Shown here one piece after another: positions 1-6,893 of a stretch of 15,735 nucleotides of DNA. Both the position numbers and the translations under genes were made by a program. Below the pieces are notes generated by a model that did not search any database, was not told the DNA's origin, and saw only the letters and a list, made by a program, of their open reading frames with translations. The stretch's first letter is position 1. Every line of letters begins with the position of its first letter. Source of the stretch: an uncultured Sutterella sp. (lineage in GTDB: Bacteria > Pseudomonadota > Gammaproteobacteria > Burkholderiales > Burkholderiaceae_F); NCBI GenBank assembly GCA_905206345.1, contig CAJLGW010000048.1, positions 1 through 15,735 of the forward strand, written 5' to 3'.

Positions 1-151
1 ACATCAATTGCACTTCGTTTTTGAATCCGGGATTGTTTGAGTGCGTTCGCCCTGTTTTATGACGTACTAATAAGATTTTTGAAAATTTTTAAAGAAACAC
101 AAAAACTCATTATTCAAGGCAGTGAAATGAGGAAGATGAACTTTTGAGTGT

Positions 152-185
152 AAAGAAAAGGTCCTACAAACTGCTTCGTAGGACC
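152..185 (-). terminator. Rho-independent terminator of the parvulin gene
   Basis: An 8-bp perfect stem, GGTCCTAC at 160-167 with GTAGGACC at 178-185, has a 10-base loop. Read on the minus strand it is followed by a T-rich run (TTTTCTTT, 152-159). It lies about 20 bases past the stop codon of the isomerase gene, so it should end that transcript. Confidence 0.85.
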
Positions 186-205
186 CTTGTCGAATCGATC
201 AAGTA

Positions 206-1003
206 TTACTTCGTACCGATATTGATCTTTGCCTTTTGGAAAAGCTCTTGAATGTTGGCTTGAACCTTCGTTTGAACCAACATGTTACGGTAGTGTTCCT
301 TGCTCTTATCGTAGCTCGGGAAGAGTTCAGCCTTACGGGAGTCATCAACCTTGATGATGTGGAAGGCACCGTTAGTTTGAATCGGCACTTCGGTGAACTT
401 ACCCTTTTCGGTAGAGCGGATGGCATAACCGATCATTTGCGGGAAGTTGGCAGCAGAAGCCCACTTGTCAATCTTGCCACCGTTACCCTTGGTGCTTTCA
501 TCAAGAGAGTACTTCTTGGCAACCTTATCAAACTTGTCGCCGTCCTTTAAGTCTTCAACGACCTTCTTGGCATCGGCATCGGTCTTAACCGTGATCACAG
601 AAATCTTGTATTCACGATCGCCATAGGCCTTCTTTTGGTCATCGTAGAACTTCTTGACGTCAGCGTCTTTGACTGGGTTCTTCTTAGCGAAGTCTGCGAT
701 CAAGGCGTTGATCAAAACGTTGTCACGAGAGGCTTCGATAGCGTCCTTCACATCGGAGCGTTGAGCAAGCTTCAAACGATTGGCTTCTTGCAACAACACT
801 TCTTGTTGGATTAATTGGTTGCGGACTTGCACTTCCAATTCAGACGTACGCTTTTGGCCGTTCTTGACGATTTGCTTAATGATCTTTTCTTGCTCTTGAA
901 CAGAGATCGTCTTGCCGTTAACGGTGACAGCCGTTGGGGCAGCCAAGGCAAAGGTGCTGGCGATTGCTAAAGAGACACCGACGACTAAAGCTTTATATTT
1001 CAT
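206..1003 (-). CDS. Periplasmic parvulin-type peptidyl-prolyl cis-trans isomerase (PpiC/SurA-like)
   Basis: Predicted periplasmic folding factor that isomerises Xaa-Pro bonds in exported proteins. The 265-residue product starts with a Sec signal peptide (MKYK, a hydrophobic stretch, then ALA-AP with cleavage near residue 21-22). A helical SurA_N-like segment occupies about residues 25-125, and a single rotamase (PpiC) domain about 131-222, ending in the typical stretch KFTEVPIQTNGAFHIIKVDD. The C-terminal tail is basic and helical. The ATG at 1001-1003 has AGAGG (minus strand, 1009-1013) five bases upstream, which supports this start. It lies 29 bases downstream of yciB on the same strand and is probably co-transcribed with it. 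A yciB-bolA-parvulin order is common in Burkholderiales; no bolA lies between the two genes here. Family assignment is firm. The exact subtype (PpiC, PrsA-like or SurA paralogue) is not settled, so I give no symbol. Confidence 0.9.
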   Translation of the reverse strand: MKYKALVVGVSLAIASTFALAAPTAVTVNGKTISVQEQEKIIKQIVKNGQKRTSELEVQVRNQLIQQEVLLQEANRLKLAQRSDVKDAIEASRDNVLINALIADFAKKNPVKDADVKKFYDDQKKAYGDREYKISVITVKTDADAKKVVEDLKDGDKFDKVAKKYSLDESTKGNGGKIDKWASAANFPQMIGYAIRSTEKGKFTEVPIQTNGAFHIIKVDDSRKAELFPSYDKSKEHYRNMLVQTKVQANIQELFQKAKINIGTK

Positions 1004-1032
1004 AAAAACCTCTGGTTTAAATTTAAAAATAG

Positions 1033-1623
1033 TTATTTTGTATTTTGCGCCACTTGAGCATATTTGGCTACATAGAATCCAAGGCCGATTGTAAATAAGA
1101 GTGTCAATCCCAACAAGCCAAAGAGCTTGAAATCAACCCAAAGATCCATGCTGCAAGTGTAGGCAACAATTAAGTTAATGATACCGACAGCGACCAAAAA
1201 GAGAAGCGTCCAGTTCTCAACGTTTTTCCAAGCCGCCAGAGGCATCTCAATGCCCTGAAAGACGGCCTGAATATAAATTTTACCCTTCATGCGACCAAAT
1301 AATAAAATGCCCGCAAAAAGCCAGTACAAAAGCGTGGGTTTCCATTGGATGAATTCAGGCTTTTGCAACACAATCGTCAAGCCCCCGAAGATCACCACTA
1401 AAGTCGTTGAAAAGATTGCTATTTTTGAAGGCTTTTCACCCTTCATGACAATCCATCCCATTTGCAAGAGGCTCGCTACGACAATCACAATGGTAGCCGC
1501 AACGATAGGAATAATCTCGTGATTAACCGGAAGGTAATTGGCAAGCGTTGCCGTATGAGACCCCGCTAATTTATAAGTCGCAAAGAAGCAAATAACGGGG
1601 AGTAAATCAAATAAAGCTTTCAC
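1033..1623 (-). CDS. yciB: Inner-membrane-spanning protein YciB (septation protein A family)
   Basis: Member of the YciB/IspZ (septation protein A) family, polytopic inner-membrane proteins linked to septation and cell-envelope synthesis; the molecular activity is not established. The 196-residue product opens with MKALFDLLPVICFFATYKLA, the family's typical N-terminus, and has five or six hydrophobic segments (about 5-20, 35-58, 68-88, 95-110, 138-158, 168-188). A central GRMKGKIYIQAVF stretch matches the usual loop. The start codon is GTG (minus strand, 1621-1623). I chose it because it places the conserved N-terminus exactly at residue 1; no good Shine-Dalgarno sequence is visible upstream. 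The length is normal for the family. The parvulin gene follows after 29 bases and probably shares the transcript. Confident in family, less so in physiological role. Confidence 0.92.
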   Translation of the reverse strand: MKALFDLLPVICFFATYKLAGSHTATLANYLPVNHEIIPIVAATIVIVVASLLQMGWIVMKGEKPSKIAIFSTTLVVIFGGLTIVLQKPEFIQWKPTLLYWLFAGILLFGRMKGKIYIQAVFQGIEMPLAAWKNVENWTLLFLVAVGIINLIVAYTCSMDLWVDFKLFGLLGLTLLFTIGLGFYVAKYAQVAQNTK

Positions 1624-1783
1624 AGTAAAAGGTGCTTAAAGCAAAAATAGTCAATGAGTTGAACTATAACGAAAGTTTTACTTTAACGCATTTGGGGCTA
1701 ATACTTGGATACATTTTGCTTTTAAAACTAAGACAAACTCCTCTAAACTCTACAAACAAGTTAAAAAATCATTGCATTTTTCT

Positions 1784-1789
1784 AGAGGA
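1784..1789 (+). promoter_or_regulatory. Ribosome binding site that fixes the GTG start of the M16 peptidase
   Basis: AGAGGA ends eight bases before the GTG at 1798. This supports a GTG start immediately ahead of the basic, hydrophobic N-terminus. Confidence 0.6.
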
Positions 1790-1797
1790 TCATTATC

Positions 1798-4551
1798 GTG
1801 AAACCCTTGAAATGGCTAATTGTCGGTGGCGTGGCAGTCGCATGCATTGCCGGTACGACTTATATTATGCAAAAGGATTCCAGTACAACTATGACGCAAA
1901 CAGCTCAGCAAGTGGCTCAAGCAACAAAACTTCATACCGTTGAAGGTGTGACGGAGTATCAATTAGAAAACGGTCTCAGAGTGTTGTTATTCCCTGAAGC
2001 CAGCAAACCCACGATTACGGTCAACATGACCTATTTGGTCGGTTCCCGTCACGAAGGTTACGGTGAAACGGGGATGGCTCACTTGCTCGAACATTTGATG
2101 TTTAAGGGTTCGACCAACTATCCGACGCCTACGAAAGAATTTACGAAGCGCGGCTTCCGTATGAACGGCTCCACGTGGCTTGACCGTACGAACTATTTTG
2201 TGTCTTTCACGGCCACGGAAGATAACCTCGATTGGGCGCTCGGCTGGAGTGCCGATGCGATGGTTAATTCCTTTATCGCTCAAAAAGACCTCGATACGGA
2301 AATGACCGTTGTGCGCAATGAGTTTGAGATGGGAGAAAACAATCCCATCAATGTCATGATGAAGCGTATGCAATCGGTCTTATTTGACTGGCATAACTAC
2401 GGTAACAGCACGATTGGTGCTCGCAGTGACATTGAACACGTCAAAATTGAAAACTTGCAAGCGTTCTATCGTCGTTACTACCAACCCGATAATGCCGTCT
2501 TGATGGTCTCGGGTAAGTTTGATGAGAAAGAAACGTTAGAGAAGATTGAAAAGATCTTTGGTGCAATTCCGAAGCCCACGCGAGAATTGCCGAAGCTTTG
2601 GACGGAAGAGCCCGTGGCTGACGGCGCTCGTCACTTTGAAATTCGTCGCTCCGGCGAAATGAAGGTTGTGAGCGTCGGTTACCGCATTCCTGCCGCTTTG
2701 CACCCGGATGCTCAATTCATTAATTTAGGTGCCGATGTTTTGGGTGACACGCCTCGCGGTCGCTTGCATAAAGCCTTGGTTGAAACGGGGATTGCCACGC
2801 AAGTCTTTGCTTGGCCCATGCCAGGCTATGCTCCGGGTTTTGCCATGTTCGGTGCCGTGTTAGCCAAAGACGGTGACCATGAAAAGGCAGAAAAGATTTT
2901 GATTGAAACGGTGGAAAACACCTTTAAGACCGAAGCATTGAAAGAACAAGAATTGGCATTGATGGCGCGTGAAGAAAAGACGCTTTACGAGCGCATGTTT
3001 GCCGATCCGGAAGTCTTTGGTGTGGACATCTCTGACTACATTGCTTTGGGGGATTGGCGTTTATTCTTCGTGCATCGTGATGCATGGGAAAAGATGACGC
3101 CTGAAGAGGTGAGCACCGCTTGGAACAAGTACTTCGTGCGTGACAATCGTGTGGTGGGTGTGTTCTTGCCTGACGATCAACCGCAACGCGCTCAAATGTC
3201 GGCGGCTCCCACGTTGGATGAAGTGTTATCTAAGTACGAATTTAAGAGCGAAGGTCAAAAGGCTGAAGTCTTTGATGCGACGCCTGATAACCTCAATGCC
3301 CGTACGCAACGCTTTACGATTGGGGACGTGAATGTTGCCTTGTTGCCCAAGCAAACGCGTGGCGAGACGGTGGTCGTTCGCATGAACTTCCGCTACGGCA
3401 ACTACGAAAGCCGTGCCGGGCAACGTGCCGTGGCAAGTCTCATGAACGCCATGTTTGAGCGTGGCACGAAAGAAAAAACTCGTGCTCAAATCAATGACGC
3501 TTTCACGCAATTGCAAATTGACGGCGATGTGGGTCAATACACAACGACCCGTGAACACTTAGCAGACTCTTTAGCCTTGATGGTGGAAATGTGGAGCGAA
3601 GCCTCCATGCCCACGAAGGACTTTAATGAATTAAAGGCGGAGTATGCGAACCACATCCAATCCCGCTTGGACGATCCGCGTGTATTGGCTAGTGATGCCA
3701 TCACAGAACATTTCAACCACTATCCCAAGACCGATGCTCGCTATCGTTTAACGAGTAAGGCTTTAAAGGATGCGATTGACACGACGTCCTTGGAAGAAGT
3801 GAAGCGCTACTACGAAACGTCCTTTGGTATCAATCGTGGTGAAATCGCCATTGTTGGTGACTTTGATGCCGAGGCCGTGCGTGCTCAATTGGAAACGCTT
3901 TTAAAGGCAAAGACAAGTAAGGTCGCCTATGAACGTGTTGTTCGTGAACACGCGGATATTGCACCGACCCGCATCATCATTGATACGCCCGATAAGGAAA
4001 ACGCAACGATTGTGGCGCGTTTTGCTTTTGCCGGTCACAAAGATGATGAAAATGCGATTGCTATGCATGTCGCCAACTGGATCTTTGGTGGAAGCACCGG
4101 GTTATCCAACCGCTTGATGATGCGTTTGCGTCAAAAAGACGGTTTAAGTTACGGGGCCGGCAGCACGGTAATGTTGCCGCCTTTTGGTAACGAAGCCTAT
4201 TGGGCCATGCAAGCCATTTTGGCACCGCAAAACCTTCGTAAGGCAGAGCTTGCCCTTTATGAAGAAATCGACCGAGTGATTAAGGACGGTTTCACGCAAG
4301 AAGAGTTGGATGAAGCCAAGAAGGGTTACATTGACTATCGAAACGTCAATCGCAGTCAAGACGCATTGGTCGCCTCCCATTGGGTGGGCTTGATGCAAGA
4401 AGGCCAAGACTGGACGGAAGCCAAGCGCAATGACGAAAAAGTCATGAAGTTGACTTTAGATGACGTTAATAAGGCATTCCGCAAGATGGTTAAGCGTGAC
4501 GGTTTGACCGTGGTGCTAGCCGGTGACCAAAAGAAGGCTAGCGAACAATAG
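1798..4551 (+). CDS. M16 family zinc metallopeptidase, envelope-anchored (pitrilysin-like)
   Basis: Large insulinase/pitrilysin-family peptidase of 917 residues, expected to degrade or trim peptides in the periplasm. The N-terminus MKPLKWLIVGGVAVAC looks like a signal anchor or a short lipoprotein-type signal with Cys16; the residue at -3 is Ala, so lipidation is uncertain. The first catalytic half has the inverted zinc motif HLLEH (H95, E98 as base, H99) and the distal ligand Glu175 in VVRNEFEMGEN, with the usual 76-residue spacing. The second half (about 500-900) has the M16 fold pattern but no HxxEH, as expected of the inactive half. Its FGGSTGLSNRL and GLSYGAGS stretches match the C-terminal M16 segment that helps bind substrate. 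Both halves are in one chain, unlike the two-gene M16B type. The gene stands alone between yciB (divergent) and its own terminator. Substrate unknown. Confidence 0.93.
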   Translation: MKPLKWLIVGGVAVACIAGTTYIMQKDSSTTMTQTAQQVAQATKLHTVEGVTEYQLENGLRVLLFPEASKPTITVNMTYLVGSRHEGYGETGMAHLLEHLMFKGSTNYPTPTKEFTKRGFRMNGSTWLDRTNYFVSFTATEDNLDWALGWSADAMVNSFIAQKDLDTEMTVVRNEFEMGENNPINVMMKRMQSVLFDWHNYGNSTIGARSDIEHVKIENLQAFYRRYYQPDNAVLMVSGKFDEKETLEKIEKIFGAIPKPTRELPKLWTEEPVADGARHFEIRRSGEMKVVSVGYRIPAALHPDAQFINLGADVLGDTPRGRLHKALVETGIATQVFAWPMPGYAPGFAMFGAVLAKDGDHEKAEKILIETVENTFKTEALKEQELALMAREEKTLYERMFADPEVFGVDISDYIALGDWRLFFVHRDAWEKMTPEEVSTAWNKYFVRDNRVVGVFLPDDQPQRAQMSAAPTLDEVLSKYEFKSEGQKAEVFDATPDNLNARTQRFTIGDVNVALLPKQTRGETVVVRMNFRYGNYESRAGQRAVASLMNAMFERGTKEKTRAQINDAFTQLQIDGDVGQYTTTREHLADSLALMVEMWSEASMPTKDFNELKAEYANHIQSRLDDPRVLASDAITEHFNHYPKTDARYRLTSKALKDAIDTTSLEEVKRYYETSFGINRGEIAIVGDFDAEAVRAQLETLLKAKTSKVAYERVVREHADIAPTRIIIDTPDKENATIVARFAFAGHKDDENAIAMHVANWIFGGSTGLSNRLMMRLRQKDGLSYGAGSTVMLPPFGNEAYWAMQAILAPQNLRKAELALYEEIDRVIKDGFTQEELDEAKKGYIDYRNVNRSQDALVASHWVGLMQEGQDWTEAKRNDEKVMKLTLDDVNKAFRKMVKRDGLTVVLAGDQKKASEQ

Positions 4552-4571
4552 TTTTGTTTAGCAGAAAAATT

Positions 4572-4606
4572 GACCGCAATTGTCTCATGATGGTTGCGGT
4601 CTTTTT
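4572..4606 (+). terminator. Rho-independent terminator after the M16 peptidase gene
   Basis: GACCGCAA at 4572-4579 pairs perfectly with TTGCGGTC at 4594-4601 and is followed at once by TTTTT (4602-4606). It begins 20 bases past the peptidase stop codon. Confidence 0.88.
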
Positions 4607-4621
4607 AATTTGTTTACCTGA

Positions 4622-4873
4622 TTGCGGCTATCACTTAAGAATGTGTTCGTTGCCCAGACGGGTGACAAGGAGCAATCGATCCTTGTGACCGATGCGGCCG
4701 GTATCGCTAACCGTGTACAGGGGACGTGATGGGTAACCACTCTACGCAAGCCTCTTTGGGTCTTCAGGCACAAAAGGGGATGACCGACGGTGGGAGTTCA
4801 TTACGGTGCGACCTTAGGAGCAAACGGTAAGGAAGATCATAACGCTAAGCTCCTACTTCGCTTTAACATCTAA
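4622..4873 (+). pseudogene. Frame-broken relic of an outer-membrane beta-barrel (autotransporter-like) C-terminus
   Basis: This stretch has no intact gene but reads as protein when the frame is switched twice. From 4640 it gives NVFVAQTGDKEQSILVTD and continues to a TGA after VQGT. A second frame covering about 4720-4790 gives GDVMGNHSTQASLGLQAQ, then KGMTDG. The first frame resumes at 4790 with VGVHYGATLGANGKEDHNAK, then LLLRFNI and TAA (4871-4873). Alternating residues, Gly/Asn-rich turns and a terminal aromatic-containing strand are what autotransporter and other barrel proteins show at their ends. It is too short and broken to be functional. A weak hairpin follows at 4897-4918. The protein-like reading is seen in the sequence; barrel identity is an inference. 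Confidence 0.45.
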
Positions 4874-4896
4874 GGCTTAAACCTCCTTCATTGCTC

Positions 4897-4930
4897 CCAA
4901 AGGTTAAACGGCTTTTGGAAGCTTTTCTTT
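4897..4930 (+). terminator. Weak terminator-like hairpin after the barrel relic
   Basis: CCAAAGG (4897-4903) pairs with CTTTTGG (4912-4918) through seven pairs, one of them G-U. A T-rich stretch follows at 4923-4930, a few bases late for a strong terminator. It may be the original terminator of the decayed gene upstream. Confidence 0.3.
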
Positions 4931-5017
4931 GCCCATTTTCTCCCTTAAAAATTCCTCATTGCATCAAGAAATGATGTAGTCGTTGCGATAATAATCCTAG
5001 AAAGAAAAGCCAATCTA

Positions 5018-5023
5018 AAGGAG
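5018..5023 (+). promoter_or_regulatory. Ribosome binding site of the acidic-tail protein gene
   Basis: AAGGAG lies nine bases before the ATG at 5033, which fixes this start. About 30 bases further upstream is a GATAAT (4987-4992) that could be a -10 element. No -35 box at a proper distance is convincing. Confidence 0.6.
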
Positions 5024-5032
5024 AAAAAGGTT

Positions 5033-5824
5033 ATGTTAATTAGTGCTTTTTGTCGTCCTTTCATCAAGGACGAAGATCGTTGGATCGGTGTTCCGAGTGC
5101 TAATCAAGTGGACGTTGAAGTGACGGCCGGTTTAATCAAAAAGTACCTTGCCAATGCAACGGCTCATCGTCCTTTGCAAATTTTGGTTCACGGTTTTTCG
5201 CCCTCCGGCATCCGTGTGATTGTTGAAAATTTGGTTGATGACATGAAGGCCCTTCAAGTGACGGTGAATGTGGACTCTGACCAACTCAAGATGGGTTTGG
5301 CCATGAACGACATTGTTGTCATTGATGCCACGTATCCTGATACGTGGGGACGTCGAGTTTGGGAGATGGCAAACGATGAATTGTTAGGTCACAAAGGCGT
5401 CATTATTTGGATGAGTACAGGGGATGAAGCCCCTGAGGTTGTTCGCTCAGACATTCGTATTAATTTAACCAAAATGAGCCACAATGAGGCCTACCGAGAG
5501 CTGAAGTCGCTTTTTGTCAATGCCAATGCGTGCTTCATTGATAAGTTGGTGCGCTCGAGCAAAAAAGATATTTGGGAAATTGATGAACTCGTCCGACTTC
5601 TCAACCTTGAGCGCTTAGATAGTTTTAACCTTGCTGCCTACGACACGGTTTTTGGCATCGACACAAATCCCTTGGATGTAGATGACTCAAACGGTTGTCT
5701 TGATGACGATGAAGACGAGGATGATGAGTTTGAGCTCGGTGAAGAAGATGACGAAGACAATGAAGAAAATGAAGTAGAGTCAGACGATGAGTCCAACAAA
5801 AAGGATGATGAGTTCGATCTCTAA
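5033..5824 (+). CDS. Uncharacterised protein with degenerate P-loop NTPase-like core and highly acidic C-terminal tail
   Basis: I do not recognise the family. The 263-residue product has no signal peptide or membrane segment, so it is probably cytoplasmic. Residues about 47-175 follow an ATPase order: a strand plus loop (LQILVHGFSPSGIRVIVENL) where a P-loop would be but with no Walker A Lys, a Walker B-like strand (DIVVIDAT), and a further strand (GVIIWMSTGDE). A helical part follows (MSHNEAYRELKSLF, then DIWEIDELVRLLNL) that resembles an AAA+ lid. Residues 212-263 form an acidic tail in which 30 of 52 residues are Asp or Glu. The gene stands alone between the barrel relic and a strong terminator, with its own ribosome binding site and normal-looking codon use, so it appears to be a real, separately transcribed gene. 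The NTPase resemblance is an inference from pattern only. If right, the protein is likely a non-catalytic scaffold or adaptor. Confidence 0.8.
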   Translation: MLISAFCRPFIKDEDRWIGVPSANQVDVEVTAGLIKKYLANATAHRPLQILVHGFSPSGIRVIVENLVDDMKALQVTVNVDSDQLKMGLAMNDIVVIDATYPDTWGRRVWEMANDELLGHKGVIIWMSTGDEAPEVVRSDIRINLTKMSHNEAYRELKSLFVNANACFIDKLVRSSKKDIWEIDELVRLLNLERLDSFNLAAYDTVFGIDTNPLDVDDSNGCLDDDEDEDDEFELGEEDDEDNEENEVESDDESNKKDDEFDL

Positions 5825-5850
5825 TCTTTAAAGTATTAGGGCTTAACAGT

Positions 5851-5887
5851 CAAAAACCACTTCAATATCAACTTGAAGTGGTTTTTG
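5851..5887. terminator. Bidirectional terminator between the acidic-tail gene and ygfZ
   Basis: A perfect 15-bp inverted repeat: CAAAAACCACTTCAA at 5851-5865 and its complement at 5873-5887, with a 7-base loop. Each arm ends in five T residues in its own direction, so it can stop both converging transcripts. Confidence 0.88.
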
Positions 5888-5907
5888 GCCTCTTGCGAAT
5901 GATCTTA

Positions 5908-6795
5908 TTAGGCTACAGCGAAGGTTTCGCCTTGGATTTGGACTGAACCCGTGGCGGCAGCCTCTTTCGTGATTTCCACCAAAGCGATCGTTTGATCGGC
6001 GCTCGTGATGCTCATCACAACATTGCCGGCAGGTAATGCATCAACAAAGATGTCTTCATTGGGCTTTAACGCTACGGCCTTTTCAATCGTTGCGCGATAC
6101 ATACGGCGAGGCGTGGTGCCGATGTGTTGAACGCGAGAAATCACTTCTTGACCGGGGTAGCAGCCTTTATTGAAGACCACACCGCCCACCAAATCCAAGT
6201 TGATCCATTGAGGGATAAACGCTTCTTTGGTCGAAAGCCCCACCCAGGGAAGGCCTGCCATCACATCGCTTGCAAACCAAAGACCGTCATCGTCATTGGG
6301 ATGAACGAGAGCGTCAATGGCGCTTTTTTCACCCACAAGCATAGCGCGTTGATGGCCATCGGCATCAGCGACTCGAGCAACAGTGATATTGCCATCGAGA
6401 CTGATTTCGTCCATGGCGGGAAGAGTAATTTCAGGGTCAATCATGCCGGCAACGGCCATTTCATCAGCAACACGAAGCGTTACATCGCTTCGCAAAATGA
6501 ACATCGAGAAGCGCTTCATAAAGCCTTCAAGAAGGTCTTGAGCCATGACTAAGTAAAGCGCATCGTTGCGCTTAAAGATACGCATCAAGCTTAAGATACG
6601 GCCTTGAGGTTGGCAGTAGGCAGCTAAACGGAAGGATGAACCAATATTTTTGATGCTATTGGTTAATTGTCCGTGAACAAAATCAACGGCGTCTTTACCC
6701 GTGACTTCAATTACGCACAGTTCCGGCAACCAAGTGGCCGTGCGTTTTAATTGAAGGGAGTCCGTTGACCAAGTGCCAAAATTTTGTGCATGCAT
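5908..6795 (-). CDS. ygfZ: Folate-binding protein YgfZ (iron-sulfur cluster maintenance)
   Basis: Member of the YgfZ/GcvT-like family: a tetrahydrofolate-binding cytoplasmic protein that helps build or repair certain Fe-S enzymes. The family signature KGCYPGQE is at residues 210-217 with the conserved Cys212, preceded by the typical PQWINLDLVGGVVFNKGC context. The N-terminal half has the GcvT-type motif VTGKDAVDFVHGQLTNSI. At 295 residues it is close to the size of other proteobacterial YgfZ proteins. The ATG at 6793-6795 is the first in the frame near the fold's start, with only a weak upstream ribosome binding site; a second ATG does not improve it. It is transcribed away from mltG, with about 80 bases between their starts, an arrangement common in Burkholderiales. 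Confidence 0.94.
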   Translation of the reverse strand: MHAQNFGTWSTDSLQLKRTATWLPELCVIEVTGKDAVDFVHGQLTNSIKNIGSSFRLAAYCQPQGRILSLMRIFKRNDALYLVMAQDLLEGFMKRFSMFILRSDVTLRVADEMAVAGMIDPEITLPAMDEISLDGNITVARVADADGHQRAMLVGEKSAIDALVHPNDDDGLWFASDVMAGLPWVGLSTKEAFIPQWINLDLVGGVVFNKGCYPGQEVISRVQHIGTTPRRMYRATIEKAVALKPNEDIFVDALPAGNVVMSITSADQTIALVEITKEAAATGSVQIQGETFAVA

Positions 6796-6833
6796 AGGTA
6801 AGCCATTTCAAAAAATCGAATTCAGCTGATATT

Positions 6834-6893
6834 ATGGAGGATTATCGTTTTTTGTGTAGTCTCTTTTGTTCATTATGGACATTCCTTATTTGA
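6834..6893 (+). other. Tiny open reading frame and displaced Shine-Dalgarno ahead of mltG
   Basis: A GGAGG at 6836-6840 is the best ribosome binding sequence in this gap, but no start codon for mltG lies at a usable distance; the ATG at 6875 is 34 bases away. A 19-codon frame (ATG at 6834, TGA at 6891-6893) overlaps the mltG start. A TTG at 6852 in the same short frame sits 11 bases after GGAGG. It may be a leader peptide, a relic of an older start, or chance. Weakly supported. Confidence 0.2.

Noticed and set aside
1..151. Possible gene end or promoter at the left edge
   Set aside because: All frames are short and stop-rich and no paired promoter boxes stand out; nothing can be supported.
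1632..1943. Plus-strand frame of 103 codons overlapping the start of the M16 gene
   Set aside because: It runs through the AT-rich leader into the peptidase in another frame, has low-quality composition and no ribosome binding site.
1987..2373. Minus-strand frame of 128 codons inside the M16 gene
   Set aside because: Shadow of the peptidase coding sequence, whose motifs and codon use are clear.
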